From contig CANRYZ010000008.1 in the NCBI GenBank assembly GCA_947644365.1, forward strand, positions 1 to 42,803: a stretch of DNA of 42,803 bases. Reading direction: 5' to 3'. Both the position numbers and the translations under genes were made by a program. Positions within the stretch are counted from its first letter, which is position 1. Every line of letters begins with the position of its first letter. Shown piece after piece: positions 16,025-25,079 of the stretch. The stretch comes from an uncultured Oscillibacter sp. Lineage in GTDB: Bacteria > Bacillota > Clostridia > Oscillospirales > Oscillospiraceae. The notes under the pieces are model-generated. The model made no database searches. It was not told where the DNA came from and saw nothing but the letters and a program-made list of their open reading frames with translations.

Positions 16025-16591
16025 TCACAGTACATTTTTTCCGTATTCGTATTCTTCCCTCAGTTTGCTGTCGTCATATATCGTGCTGCGCCCCCGTTCG
16101 ATGGCGATCGTACCGGTTTTGGCGATCTCCAGGATGCCGAAGTCGGCCAGCATGGAGATCAGGGCGGTGTTCTTGCTCCGGCCGCCGAAGACCCAGATGG
16201 TCAGGCACTCCCGGTCCACGTCGATGACCTGGGCGCGAAAGATATTCACGATCTGGATGATCTCGTCCCGGGCGGTCCGGTCCGCGGCCCGGACCTTGAT
16301 GAGGGCGATCTCCCGCCGGATGCAGGACTCCTCGTCGAAGATCTTCACGGCCTTCACGGGCAGGAGCTTGCGGCACTGGGCGGCGATCTGCTCGATCATG
16401 AGCCCGTCCGCCGCCAGCTCGATGGAGATGCGGGTGATGCCGGGCCGGTCCGTGGCCCCGGAGACGATGGACTCGATGTTGTAGCCCTTCCGGGAGAACA
16501 GGCGGGACACCTGGCTCAGCACGCCGGGGATGTCCTCTACCAGGATGCACAGGGTGTAGAGCTTGCGCTCGGCGCTTGTCTGCTTTTTCAT
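16025..16591 (-). CDS. ilvN: Acetolactate synthase small (regulatory) subunit
   Basis: Encodes 188 residues. It binds the catalytic subunit IlvB, raises its activity and confers feedback inhibition, usually by valine. An ACT domain occupies about residues 11-85 (YTLCILVEDIPGVLSQVSRL, then GYNIESIVSG). The C-terminal ALS_SS domain follows, with ALIKVRAADRTARDEI. The length lies above the short E. coli IlvN type and matches the common long form. The start at 16591 overlaps the ilvB stop (ATGA at 16588-16591), which points to translational coupling. Confidence 0.95.
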   Translation of the reverse strand: MKKQTSAERKLYTLCILVEDIPGVLSQVSRLFSRKGYNIESIVSGATDRPGITRISIELAADGLMIEQIAAQCRKLLPVKAVKIFDEESCIRREIALIKVRAADRTARDEIIQIVNIFRAQVIDVDRECLTIWVFGGRSKNTALISMLADFGILEIAKTGTIAIERGRSTIYDDSKLREEYEYGKNVL

Positions 16592-18306
16592 AGGCTGCCT
16601 CCCTCGTCCAGCAGGAAGTCCGTGATGGGGGACCCGGCGGCCACCATGGGCCGTACCACCTCGTCTATATCCAGCACGCAGTCGATCACCGCGCCGGCGC
16701 CGCAGGAGAGGGCCTGGTCCAGCGCCGCCTCCATCTCCGCCCGGGTGGACGCCCGGAAGCCCCGCAGGCCGTAGGCCTCCGCCAGCTTCACAAAGTCCGG
16801 GCCCCGGTCCAGGGTGGTCTCGGAGAACCGCTGGCCGTAGATCAGGTTCTGCCACTGGCGCACCATGCCCAATGTGCCGTTGTTGAAGACCACGGTGACG
16901 ATGGGCAGGCCGTAGCGCTCCACGGTGCACAGCTCATGGCAGTTCATGCGGAAGCACCCGTCCCCGGTCATGTGGAGAACCCGCTTGTCCGGATTCCCCA
17001 TCTGGGCGCCGATGGCGGCCCCCAGGCCGAAGCCCATGGTGCCGAAGCCGCCGGAGGTCAGGAGCTGGCCGGGGTAGTCGAAGTGGAGGTACTTGATGGA
17101 CCACATCTGGTGCTGGCCCACGTCCGTGGCCACGATGGCGTCTTTGGGAGCCCGAAGGCGGATGGTCTCCAGCACCTGCTGGGGGGTGAGGCGGGGGCTG
17201 TCCTCCGCCACGGAGGGGGCCCGCAGGGGCAGGATGCGGTCCTTCCAGCCGCTGCGGCTGTACTGGGGAAGGCCCGCGTTCAGCATCTCCAGCACCTTGC
17301 GGGCGGAGCCGATGATGTGGTGGTCCGTCAGCACGTTCTTGTCAATTTCCGCCCGGTCGATGTCGATCTGCACGATTTTCGCCTGTCTGGCGAAGCTCCG
17401 GGGGTCCAGGGCCACCCGGTCCGAGAACCGGCACCCCACGGCGATGAGCAGGTCGCACTCGTCGCAGGCCACGTTGGAGGCCTTGGACCCGTGCATACCG
17501 ATCATGCCGGTGGTGAGAGGGTGGCTGCCGGGGAAGCCGCCGCCGCCCATGACGGTGATGGCCACCGGCGCGTCCAGCCTCTCGGCGAAGGTCCGGAAGG
17601 CCCGGTCCGCCCGGCCCCGGACCACGCCGCCGCCGCAGATCAGCAGGGGGCGCTCCGATTGCCCGATCATCTCCAGCAGCGTCTCCACGTCCTGGGGATC
17701 GGGACCGGGGTTTTTCAGGGGGTGGGCGCTGTTCAGCTCCCGGACGCCGCCGGAGGCCCGGTTCTCCCGCCAGGGGGTGAACTCGTAGTCGATCTCCTGC
17801 CTGGGGTCGGTGACGTTTTTCAAAAAGTCGATGAGCACCGGGCCGGGGCGGCCGTTGGCGGCCACGGCAAAGGCCTGGCGCATGACGTCGGGGATGGTCT
17901 GGGGGTCCCGCACCAGGAAGGCGGCCTTGGTGATGGGCATGGCGATGCCGGTGGAGTCCACCTCCTGAAAGGCGTCCTTGCCCAGCAGATTCTCCCCCAC
18001 GTTGCAGGTGATGAACACCACGGGGGAGGAGTCCAGGCAGGCGGTGGCGATGCCTGTTACGAGGTTGGTGGCCCCGGGGCCGGAGGTGGCGAAGCATACG
18101 CCCACCTTCCCCGTGGACCGGGCGTAGCCGTCCGCCGCGTGGGCCGCGCCCTGCTCGTGGGCGGTGAGGACGTGGCGGATCTTGCCCCGGTAGCGGTAGA
18201 GCTCGTCGTAGAGGTTTAAGATGGTGCCGCCGGGGTAGCCGAAGACGGTGTCCACCTCCTGCTCCAGCAGGCACTCCATGATGGCCGCAGGCGCTTTGAT
18301 CTTCAA
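16588..18306 (-). CDS. ilvB: Acetolactate synthase large (catalytic) subunit
   Basis: Encodes 572 residues. It condenses two pyruvates, or pyruvate and 2-oxobutyrate, using thiamine diphosphate. The N-terminus has GYPGGTILNLYDEL and the catalytic-glutamate region LTAHEQGAAHAADGYAR. The C-terminal cofactor motif runs from MTGDGCFRMNCHEL to VVFNNGTLGM. The start codon is TTG at 18306, with AAGGAGG 8 bases upstream; no better ATG exists. A 280-nt leader precedes it, with a promoter at 18586-18614, a peptide rich in Leu, Ile and Val codons and a terminator at 18348-18380. Expression is therefore probably controlled by transcription attenuation. The rare TTG start may lower basal translation. Confidence 0.95.
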   Translation of the reverse strand: MKIKAPAAIMECLLEQEVDTVFGYPGGTILNLYDELYRYRGKIRHVLTAHEQGAAHAADGYARSTGKVGVCFATSGPGATNLVTGIATACLDSSPVVFITCNVGENLLGKDAFQEVDSTGIAMPITKAAFLVRDPQTIPDVMRQAFAVAANGRPGPVLIDFLKNVTDPRQEIDYEFTPWRENRASGGVRELNSAHPLKNPGPDPQDVETLLEMIGQSERPLLICGGGVVRGRADRAFRTFAERLDAPVAITVMGGGGFPGSHPLTTGMIGMHGSKASNVACDECDLLIAVGCRFSDRVALDPRSFARQAKIVQIDIDRAEIDKNVLTDHHIIGSARKVLEMLNAGLPQYSRSGWKDRILPLRAPSVAEDSPRLTPQQVLETIRLRAPKDAIVATDVGQHQMWSIKYLHFDYPGQLLTSGGFGTMGFGLGAAIGAQMGNPDKRVLHMTGDGCFRMNCHELCTVERYGLPIVTVVFNNGTLGMVRQWQNLIYGQRFSETTLDRGPDFVKLAEAYGLRGFRASTRAEMEAALDQALSCGAGAVIDCVLDIDEVVRPMVAAGSPITDFLLDEGGSL

Positions 18307-18347
18307 GTTATCAGCCTCCTTGAGTAAAGGATCGGGGGGAGAGGCAA

Positions 18348-18380
18348 AAAGTCCGTGGCCCTGGCCGGGTCACGGACTTT
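18348..18380 (-). terminator. Attenuator terminator upstream of ilvB
   Basis: On the minus strand AAAGTCCGTG (18371-18380) pairs perfectly with CACGGACTTT (18348-18357) around a GC-rich 13-base loop, followed by TTTTTGCC. It ends about 40 bp before the ilvB start and 34 bp after the leader-peptide stop, the classical place for an attenuator. Confidence 0.8.
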
Positions 18381-18414
18381 CAAACGGTTGACTGCGGTTC
18401 CGGCTTCTTACCAA

Positions 18415-18552
18415 TTATCCTCGGCAGGAACCGGGGGCCGTATTCGCTGTGTGTGCATGACCAGGCGCACTATTCTGTTTTCCGGTAATAATCACCAGAG
18501 CCAGAATAATGTAAATAACCAGAATGCTGTTGAGAGTGAGCATACCAGCCAT
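18415..18552 (-). CDS. Branched-chain leader peptide of the ilvB operon
   Basis: A 45-residue ORF starting at 18552 with GGAGGAGG about 6 bases upstream. Residues 5-22 hold thirteen Leu, Ile or Val residues; the run ILVIYIILALVII spans residues 10-22. A Gly/Ala/Pro/His tail follows. Downstream come a 7-bp hairpin (CGGTTCC with GGAACCG) and then the terminator at 18348-18380. GGTCATG inside the ORF (18456-18462) can pair with CGTGACC in the terminator arm (18368-18374), a possible antiterminator. Stalling at uncharged Leu, Ile or Val codons would expose it. This mirrors E. coli ilvL logic but is not related in sequence. The alternative is a one-helix membrane peptide. Confidence 0.7.
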   Translation of the reverse strand: MAGMLTLNSILVIYIILALVIITGKQNSAPGHAHTANTAPGSCRG

Positions 18553-18585
18553 GGGAGACCTCCTCCGTGCCTGTCTTGTTTTGCT

Positions 18586-18614
18586 ATTATACCTGCCGGA
18601 TGGTGAAAGCGCAA
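18586..18614 (-). promoter_or_regulatory. Promoter of the ilvB operon
   Basis: On the minus strand TTGCGC (18609-18614) and a perfect TATAAT (18586-18591) are 17 bp apart. It lies 34 bp before the leader peptide and about 280 bp before ilvB. Confidence 0.75.
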
Positions 18615-18795
18615 CAAAAAAATTCGCCGGCCTGTTGATTCTGGATAAATCAACGAATATTTTGGGGAGATAAATCCACTTTATGGTGAAATACCACAGA
18701 GGATTTCGGGGGATTTCCCCTGGGTGCGCTGATGAATTTTCCAGACAACGCGGGATGTAGTATGACCGGCGGGACCTGTGAGGAGGGGGTTACGT
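18615..18795. other. Intergenic stretch between the ilvB promoter and repeat copy 2
   Basis: AT-rich at first, then mixed. No start codon with a ribosome site opens a credible gene, and I see no strong hairpin. Confidence 0.4.
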
Positions 18796-19140
18796 TCGCC
18801 CTGGCGGGCGGGGCGGGAGTCAGCCCCTTATCGGAGGCTGGTGCAGATGCACCCCCCATTTCTCTTTTCTCTGTCTTGCCAGAGAAAAGAGAAACGGGCC
18901 GTGCACGGTCCAAAGAGAAAAGAGAACGCCGGGCACGAATTTGACCGCGAGGGTCAAATTGTGCCCAAAGTACGGGGGCTGGCCTGAACCGGTGCCAAGG
19001 TGAATTGCCACCCCTCTACCGGCTGCGTCTGACAGCGTACCTTGCGGGGGCGCTCTGCCGCATTTGTGACTTCCTCCGAGGTTGTTTTGCTGCTTTGACG
19101 CATCGTCCCTAGCGCCTCTTCCCGCGCTTCGCGCCTGGCC
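18796..19140 (+). repeat. Non-coding repeat family, copy 2 (diverged middle)
   Basis: 18796-18931 carries the same head as copy 1: CTGGCGGGCGGGG, GCACCCCCCATTTCTC, the purine-rich hairpin and the core GGGCCGTGCACGGTCC. About 165 bp of unrelated sequence follows, and the tail block with CTCTTCCCGCGCTTCGCGCC returns at 19116-19136. The middle therefore looks replaced or inserted. Confidence 0.6.
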
Positions 19141-19229
19141 TGGCACGTTTGGGCAGGCCCGCCCGTCTACCGCCGGTAGACGAACCCTCTTCCCCGCACG
19201 GGACCGCTAGGCGCGAAGCGCGGGAAGAG
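19116..19229. repeat. 21-bp perfect inverted repeat joining repeat copies 2 and 3
   Basis: Arms 19116-19136 and 19209-19229 are perfectly complementary over 21 bp, because copies 2 and 3 meet tail to tail. A further 7-bp hairpin (GTCTACC, 19165-19171, with 19175-19181) sits in the loop. Confidence 0.75.
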
Positions 19230-19434
19230 AAGAAAGTCCATGCGTCTAACCATCAAATTTCCTGAGCGCCCTTCAATCGAAGCGTGAGACTTCCGAGAGT
19301 GCCCAAAGCGCCCTTTTCTCTTTTGGACCGTGCACGGCCCGTTTTCTCTTTTCGGCGCGGCGAAAAGAGAAAATGGGGAGGGCATCCCCGGACCAGCCAT
19401 CGACATGGCTGAATTCCGCCCCGCCCGCAAGGGC
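19190..19434 (-). repeat. Non-coding repeat family, copy 3 (inverted)
   Basis: Read on the minus strand it follows copy 1 almost throughout: CCTTGCGGGCGGGG, CAGCCATGTCGATGGCTGG, TCCGGGGATGC, the purine hairpin, GGGCCGTGCACGGTCC, TCTCACGCTTCGAT, GAAATTTGATGG and CTTCCCGCGCTTCGCGCC. The hairpin loop differs from copy 1. Confidence 0.7.
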
Positions 19435-19541
19435 GAGTACAGCCCCTTGTGCTATGGATGCAGAACCATTCGAAGAGTCCCTGTTCAAGGTTTGTGTTGT
19501 TAACAGCTGTTTTTCAAAAGTATTCGTCAAAACACCGAAAG

Positions 19542-19572
19542 CGGGCGGTCACCCTTGAATTGTGACCGCCCG
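19542..19572. terminator. Terminator of the methyltransferase gene
   Basis: CGGGCGGTCAC (19542-19552) pairs perfectly with GTGACCGCCCG (19562-19572). On the minus strand it is followed by CTTTCGGTGTTTTG. It lies 20 bp after the methyltransferase stop. Confidence 0.65.
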
Positions 19573-19591
19573 ATAAACTACCAATTTATTG

Positions 19592-20197
19592 TTATTTTTT
19601 AGCTTTGAGAAACAATCCTTGATTTTTCCTGTAAACCTGTACTATATTAAATCCCGCGTTATAAAAAAACGCCTTTAGCTCTTTCGGGCCGTATACCCTC
19701 ACATCTCCACTTTTTGAAAAGGGAAGCCAGAGGTTGTTCGCAAAAAATCTGAGTACTGCGCCAAAGTTGGGGTCGGCTAAATATACCGCGCCGCTTTTCT
19801 TCAAAACTCTTTTACATTCATTTGCAAACCCCTGCGGATTTTCAAAGTGATGAAATGCACAGCATACTGTTATGATATCAATGCTTTCATCACCCCATTC
19901 AAGTGGGTAGCATGGCTTTACTTTAAAGTTCATATTTGGATAACGCGTTTTTGCGGCATGGATCATATTCTTCGATATATCTATCCCATATGCTTGAATT
20001 TTTGCTCTTTTCGATAGTTCCCCCAACAGAGTTCCATTTCCACATGCGACATCGAGGACAATATCATTTTTTCTCAAATCTATAGTATCGGATAGTTCCT
20101 TGATATGAAATCTGGTATATTGCCCTTCTCTCGATGTATCATATTCAGATGCTATTTTATCGTACGCGATCCTTGATTCTTCTGTTTTCTTATCCAT
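19592..20197 (-). CDS. Class I SAM-dependent methyltransferase (UbiE/Methyltransf_11 type)
   Basis: Encodes 201 residues. The SAM-binding motif I is VLDVACGNGTLLGEL near residue 48, followed by the acidic loop AYGIDISKNMI, motif II around DIITVCCAFHHFENP and motif III KRVLKKSGAVYLADP. The substrate cannot be told; small molecules are usual for this type. GGGGAAATG precedes the start. The gene is visibly AT-rich and uses A/T-ending codons, unlike the GC-rich ilv and leu genes on both sides. Together with the adjacent inverted repeats, this points to horizontal acquisition. Confidence 0.85.
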   Translation of the reverse strand: MDKKTEESRIAYDKIASEYDTSREGQYTRFHIKELSDTIDLRKNDIVLDVACGNGTLLGELSKRAKIQAYGIDISKNMIHAAKTRYPNMNFKVKPCYPLEWGDESIDIITVCCAFHHFENPQGFANECKRVLKKSGAVYLADPNFGAVLRFFANNLWLPFSKSGDVRVYGPKELKAFFYNAGFNIVQVYRKNQGLFLKAKK

Positions 20198-20331
20198 ATC
20201 ATTTCCCCAAATTCCGATTTCTCTTTCTAAATTATAGCATGACGCAGACTTTCAGACAACTCATTTTCGTGGAATTGCCGAAGTTTCAACCAGCAGCATG
20301 AATCTTGAACAGGGACTCGAAAAATTCAGTC

Positions 20332-20360
20332 TTGACAAATCCGCCAAACTCCTGTAAGTT
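20332..20360 (+). promoter_or_regulatory. Promoter of the leuA operon
   Basis: TTGACA (20332-20337) and TAAGTT (20355-20360) are 17 bp apart. Transcription from about 20367 would begin just before the T-box leader. Confidence 0.65.
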
Positions 20361-20366
20361 ATTGAA

Positions 20367-20661
20367 AAAGCAAAATGCACAGATACGATGACAGGGAGAA
20401 AGTCCCCCCGGAGCGCTTCAGAGAGCCGCCGGTTGCTGCGAGGCGGCGCGGAGGGGGAGGACGTCACTGGCCCTCGAGTATTTCCGCTGAGCCCGGAGGA
20501 GGGTTAGGCGGGAACGGGTTTCCCCACCGTTACCATAGGGGCGGGATTCGCGCGGCGGCGCCGTACCGATCCCGGGAGCGGGCAGTTTTTTGCCAATGAG
20601 AGTGGTACCGCGGAAGTTTCGGCTTTCGTCTCTTCAAATTCGAAGGGGCGGAGGCTTTTTT
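20367..20661 (+). ncRNA. T-box riboswitch, probably sensing tRNA-Leu
   Basis: The conserved antiterminator sequence AGAGTGGTACCGCGG is at 20599-20613. The following terminator has a 14-bp stem (20622-20635 with 20642-20655, including G-U pairs) and six T residues. Stem I features are seen upstream: CAGAGAGCCG with its distal loop near 20411-20440, and a GAACGGG...CCGTTACC stem at 20513-20534. A CTC triplet at 20473-20475, in the expected specifier region, would select a leucine tRNA; that assignment is tentative. Uncharged tRNA should stabilise the antiterminator and allow leuA transcription. Confidence 0.92.
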
Positions 20662-20706
20662 GCTGTCTGTGCTGGCTTTGAACAAGCGTCAGGAGGAATG
20701 ATTACT

Positions 20707-22233
20707 ATGAGGCACATCAAAATTTTTGACACCACCCTGCGGGACGGCGAGCAGTCCCCCGGGTGCAGCATGAATCTCTCCGAGAAGGTGGAGATGGCCC
20801 GCCAGCTGGAGAAGCTGGGGGTGGATGTCATCGAGGCGGGGTTTGCCATCGCCTCCCCCATGGATTTCAGGAGCGTGCAGCGCATCGCCCGGGCTGTGAA
20901 GAGCTGCACGGTGGCGAGCCTCGCCCGCTGCACCAAGGGAGACATCGACGCCGCCTGGGACGCGGTAAAGGAGGCCGCCCATCCCCGCATTCACGTCTTT
21001 CTCGCCACCAGCGACATCCATATGCAGTACAAGCTCCAGATGACCCGGGAGCAGGTGCTCCAGCGCATCAGTGAGATGGTGGCCTACGCCAGGAGCTTCT
21101 GCGCCGACGTCGAGTTTTCCGCCGAGGACGCCTCCCGCTCCGACTGGGCGTTTCTGGCCCAGTGCTACTCCAACGCCGTGGCCGCCGGGGCCGCCACGCT
21201 GAACGTCCCCGACACCGTGGGCTACTCCACGCCCCAGGAGATGGGGGATTTGATCCGCTACCTCCGGGAGAATGTGGCGGGCGTGGAAAACGTGGACATC
21301 TCCGTTCACTGTCACAACGACCTGGGCATGGCCGTGGCAAACACCCTCTCCTGCATCCAGGCCGGGGCCACCCAGGTGGAGTGCACCGTCAACGGCATCG
21401 GCGAGCGGGCAGGCAACGCCAGCATGGAGGAGATCGTCATGGCGCTCCACACCCGCCGGGACTTCTACGACGCCGAGACCCAGATCAACACGAAGCAGAT
21501 CTACCGCAGCAGCAAGCTCCTCAGCTCCATCACCGGCGTGGCCATTGCCCCCAGCAAGGCCATTGTGGGCGCCAACGCCTTCGCCCATGAGTCCGGCATC
21601 CATCAGCACGGCGTCATCGCCAACGCCCAGACCTACGAGATCATGAACTCCGCGGACGTGGGCATCCCCCAGAACACCATGGTCCTGGGCAAGCACTCCG
21701 GCAAGCACGCCCTGCGGGAGAAGCTGGAGTCCATGGGCTACGAGCTCAGCGACGAGGAGCTGGAGAGTGTCTTCCAGCGCTTTAAGACCATGGCGGACAA
21801 GAAGAAGAACATCACCGGGTCCGACCTGGAGTCCCTGGTGCTCCACCGCCGCAACAACATCAATCCCACCTGCCGCCTGGTGGGCCACTCCATCAACACC
21901 AGCACCAGCGATGTGCTGCCCACCACCTCCTATATCAAGCTGGAGCGGGACGGGGAGATGATGGAGGAGGTGGCCATCGGCTCCGGCCCCGTGGACGCCG
22001 CCTACAAGGCCATCAACCGTATGCTGGGCATGGATGTCAGGCTGGAGGGCTTCAGCCTCACCGCCGTCACCGACGGTGAGGACGCCATCGGCGAGGCCGT
22101 GGTGAAGATCAGCGACGGCAGCGGCGAGTCCTACACCGGAACAGGCCTCTCCACCGACATCCTGGAGTCCTCCATCCGGGCCTACGTCAACGGCATCAAC
22201 AAGATCATCGAGGCCGGTACGGCGCACGACTAA
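20707..22233 (+). CDS. leuA: 2-isopropylmalate synthase
   Basis: Encodes 508 residues. It joins acetyl-CoA to 2-oxoisovalerate, the first committed step to leucine. The barrel begins with [16 protein letters not shown] at about residue 6 and has the metal-binding [14 protein letters not shown]; further signatures are [13 protein letters not shown] and HESGIHQHG. The C-terminal LeuA dimer domain, the seat of leucine feedback, is complete. The ATG at 20707 is chosen because AGGAGG lies 10 bases before it; the ATG at 20698 is too close to that site. It opens the leuACDB operon under the T-box. Confidence 0.96.
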   Translation: MRHIKIFDTTLRDGEQSPGCSMNLSEKVEMARQLEKLGVDVIEAGFAIASPMDFRSVQRIARAVKSCTVASLARCTKGDIDAAWDAVKEAAHPRIHVFLATSDIHMQYKLQMTREQVLQRISEMVAYARSFCADVEFSAEDASRSDWAFLAQCYSNAVAAGAATLNVPDTVGYSTPQEMGDLIRYLRENVAGVENVDISVHCHNDLGMAVANTLSCIQAGATQVECTVNGIGERAGNASMEEIVMALHTRRDFYDAETQINTKQIYRSSKLLSSITGVAIAPSKAIVGANAFAHESGIHQHGVIANAQTYEIMNSADVGIPQNTMVLGKHSGKHALREKLESMGYELSDEELESVFQRFKTMADKKKNITGSDLESLVLHRRNNINPTCRLVGHSINTSTSDVLPTTSYIKLERDGEMMEEVAIGSGPVDAAYKAINRMLGMDVRLEGFSLTAVTDGEDAIGEAVVKISDGSGESYTGTGLSTDILESSIRAYVNGINKIIEAGTAHD

Positions 22234-22252
22234 AATGAAGGAGTACGCAAAA

Positions 22253-23518
22253 ATGGGAATGACTATGACGCAGAAGATCCTGGCCCGCCATGCGGGGCTG
22301 GACAGTGTCCGCCCCGGGCAGCTGATCCAGGCGAAGCTGGACCTGGTGCTGGGCAACGACATCACCACCCCCGTGGCCATCAACGAATTCGAGGCGGCGG
22401 GCTTCGACCGCGTCTTTGACAAGGGGAAGATCGCCCTGGTGATGGACCACTTCGCCCCCAACAAGGACATCAAGGCCGCCACCCAGTGCAAACAGTGCCG
22501 CGCCTTCGCCCGGCGGTTTGACATCGACCACTACTACGACGTGGGCGCCATGGGCATCGAGCACGCCCTGCTGCCGGAGCAGGGTCTGGTGGCCCCCGGC
22601 GAGGCCGTCGTCGGCGCCGACTCCCACACCTGCACCTACGGCGCCCTGGGGGCTTTCTCCACCGGCGTGGGGTCCACGGACATGGGCGCCGCCATGGCGG
22701 CGGGGGAGACCTGGTTCAAGGTGCCCTCCGCCATCCGCGTCCATCTCACCGGCAGGCTGCGGCCCCACGTGTCCGGCAAGGACGTGATTTTGACCCTCAT
22801 CGGCATGATCGGCGTGGACGGCGCCCGCTACCAGTCCCTGGAATTTACGGGACCCGGCGTGGCGGAGCTCACCATCTATGACCGGCTGACCATCTCCAAC
22901 ATGGCCATTGAGGCCGGGGCCAAGAACGGCATCTTCCCCGTGGACGACGTCACCCGCGCCTATGTCAAGGACCGCGTTCAGCGCCCCTGGGAGGCCGTGG
23001 AGGCCGACCCGGACGCGGAATACGAGCGCACCGTGGAGATGGATCTTGCCCAGGTGGACTGCACCGTGGCCTGGCCCCACCTGCCGGAGAACGCCCACAG
23101 CGCCCGGGAGGGCGGGGATATTGCCATCGACCAGATCGTGATCGGCTCCTGCACCAACGGCCAGCTGCCGGATATGGCGGCGGCGGCGGAGATCCTGAGG
23201 GGCCGCCGTCTGGCCCCCGGTGTCCGGGGCATCATCATCCCCGCCACCCAGAGCGTCTACCGCCAGTGTATGCGCCTGGGGTATACGGACGTATTCCTGG
23301 ACGCGGGCTGCATCGTCTCCACCCCCACCTGCGGGCCCTGCCTTGGCGGCTACATGGGCATTCTGGCGGCGGGGGAGCGGTGCGTCTCCACCACCAACCG
23401 CAACTTTGTGGGCCGCATGGGCCACGTGGAAAGCGAGGTCTATCTGGCCTCCCCCGCCGTGGCGGCGGCCTCCGGCGTGGCCGGACATATCGCCCATCCT
23501 GAGGAGGTGCTGAAATGA
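22253..23518 (+). CDS. leuC: 3-isopropylmalate dehydratase large subunit
   Basis: Encodes 421 residues, the shorter HacA/bacterial-archaeal type. With LeuD it isomerises 2-isopropylmalate to 3-isopropylmalate. The [4Fe-4S] ligands lie in IGSCTNGQ and in [33 protein letters not shown] is also diagnostic. The frame is open from an ATG at 22235, but that codon precedes the ribosome site (GAAGGAG), so 22253 is preferred; 22259 is also possible. Its stop overlaps the leuD start. Confidence 0.95.
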   Translation: MGMTMTQKILARHAGLDSVRPGQLIQAKLDLVLGNDITTPVAINEFEAAGFDRVFDKGKIALVMDHFAPNKDIKAATQCKQCRAFARRFDIDHYYDVGAMGIEHALLPEQGLVAPGEAVVGADSHTCTYGALGAFSTGVGSTDMGAAMAAGETWFKVPSAIRVHLTGRLRPHVSGKDVILTLIGMIGVDGARYQSLEFTGPGVAELTIYDRLTISNMAIEAGAKNGIFPVDDVTRAYVKDRVQRPWEAVEADPDAEYERTVEMDLAQVDCTVAWPHLPENAHSAREGGDIAIDQIVIGSCTNGQLPDMAAAAEILRGRRLAPGVRGIIIPATQSVYRQCMRLGYTDVFLDAGCIVSTPTCGPCLGGYMGILAAGERCVSTTNRNFVGRMGHVESEVYLASPAVAAASGVAGHIAHPEEVLK

Positions 23519-24012
23519 ACGCACACGGAACTGCGCACAAGTACGGCGACCATGTGGATACCGACGTCATCATCCCCGCCCGGTATCTCAACACCCAGAG
23601 CCACGCGGAGCTGGCCGCCCACTGTATGGAGGACATTGATAAGGACTTTCCCCAAAAGAACAGGCCCGGAGATATTATGGTGGCGGGGCTGAACTTTGGC
23701 TGCGGCTCCTCCCGGGAGCACGCCCCCATCGCCATCAAGGCCGCCGGCGTCTCCTGCGTCATCGCCAAGAACTTCGCCCGCATCTTCTACCGCAACGCCA
23801 TCAACATCGGTATGCCCATTCTGGAGTGCCCCGCCGCCAGCGAGGGCATCGGCGACGGCGACGAGGTGTCCGTGGACTTTGACACCGGCGTGATCACCAA
23901 TGTCACAAAAGGCGAGACCTATCAGGCCGAGCCCTTCCCGCCCTTCATCAAGGACATGATCGCCAGGGGCGGCCTGATGGCGTCCCTGAGAGCGAAGGAG
24001 GCGCGGATATGA
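23515..24012 (+). CDS. leuD: 3-isopropylmalate dehydratase small subunit
   Basis: Encodes 165 residues, the short form that pairs with the 420-residue LeuC. Signatures are [16 protein letters not shown] at the N-terminus and [18 protein letters not shown], the swivelling loop over the active site. It overlaps leuC (ATGA at 23515-23518) and leuB (ATGA at 24009-24012), so the three genes should be translated in step. Confidence 0.95.
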   Translation: MNAHGTAHKYGDHVDTDVIIPARYLNTQSHAELAAHCMEDIDKDFPQKNRPGDIMVAGLNFGCGSSREHAPIAIKAAGVSCVIAKNFARIFYRNAINIGMPILECPAASEGIGDGDEVSVDFDTGVITNVTKGETYQAEPFPPFIKDMIARGGLMASLRAKEARI

Positions 24013-25079
24013 ACAAGACCATCGCCGTGATCCGGGGCGACGGCATCGGCCCGGAGATCGTGGGGGAGACCCTGGGCGTGCTGGACGCCGTGGCCGCCAA
24101 ATTCGGCCATACGTTCACCTACCGGGAGGCCCCCATGGGGGGCTGCGCCATCGACGCCTTCGGCGTGCCCCTGCCGGACTCCAGCCTGGCGGCCTGCCTG
24201 GCCAGCGACAGCGTGCTCCTTGGGGCCGTGGGCGGCCCCAAGTGGGACGGCCAGCCCGCCGGGAACCGCCCGGAGCGGGGCCTCTTGAAGCTGCGGGAGG
24301 CCATGGGCCTGTACACCAACGTCCGACCCGCCCGGATGTTCTCCGACCTCTCCGCCGCCTGCCCCCTGCGCCCGGACATCGCCGCCGGGGGCATCGACTT
24401 CGTGGTGGTGCGGGAGCTCATCGGCGGTATGTACTTTGGCCGTCACACCACCTGGGAGGAGAACGGCGAATTGAGAGCGGAGGACGTCTGCTCTTACAGT
24501 GAGCACGAGATCCGCCGGGTGGCCCGCGTGGCCTTTGACATGGCCCGAAAGCGCCGGAGGCGGGTGACCTCCATCGACAAGGCCAATGTGCTGGACACCT
24601 CCCGCCTGTGGCGGAGGACGGTGACGGCGGTGGCGGAGGAGTACCCGGACGTGGAGCTTTTGCACATGTACGTGGACAACGCCGCCATGCAGATCGTCCG
24701 GGACCCCGGCCAGTTTGACGTGATCGTGACGGAGAACCTCTTCGGCGACATCCTCTCCGACGAGGCCAGCCAGATCACCGGCTCCATCGGCATGATCCCC
24801 TCCTCCAGCATGGGGGAGGGCACCCGGGGGATGTACGAGCCCATTCACGGCTCCGCCCCGGACATCGCGGGGCAGGACAAGGCCAACCCCATCGGCACCG
24901 TGCTGGCGGCGGCCATGATGCTGCGCTACAGCTTCGACATGGCCGCCGAGGCCGCCGCCGTGGAGGCGGCGGTGGACGGTGTGCTGAAAGAGGGCTGGCG
25001 CTGCGGCGACATCATGCAGGGCGGCGGCAGACCGGTGGGCTGCCGGGAGATGGGCCGCCTGATCCGGGAGCACATCTGA
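24009..25079 (+). CDS. leuB: 3-isopropylmalate dehydrogenase
   Basis: Encodes 356 residues. It oxidises and decarboxylates 3-isopropylmalate with NAD to give 2-oxoisocaproate. It shows GDGIGPEIV at the N-terminus, the substrate-binding [21 protein letters not shown] region, [14 protein letters not shown], and the metal and cofactor region [15 protein letters not shown] and [15 protein letters not shown]. It is the last gene of the operon; the stop is followed directly by an unusual hairpin array and then a terminator. Confidence 0.96.
   Translation: MNKTIAVIRGDGIGPEIVGETLGVLDAVAAKFGHTFTYREAPMGGCAIDAFGVPLPDSSLAACLASDSVLLGAVGGPKWDGQPAGNRPERGLLKLREAMGLYTNVRPARMFSDLSAACPLRPDIAAGGIDFVVVRELIGGMYFGRHTTWEENGELRAEDVCSYSEHEIRRVARVAFDMARKRRRRVTSIDKANVLDTSRLWRRTVTAVAEEYPDVELLHMYVDNAAMQIVRDPGQFDVIVTENLFGDILSDEASQITGSIGMIPSSSMGEGTRGMYEPIHGSAPDIAGQDKANPIGTVLAAAMMLRYSFDMAAEAAAVEAAVDGVLKEGWRCGDIMQGGGRPVGCREMGRLIREHI

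Noticed and set aside
19167..19558. Open frames across repeat copy 3
   Set aside because: They are translations of the repeat; the purine-rich hairpin gives the recurring Lys/Arg/Glu and Phe/Ser/Leu words. No protein family resemblance.
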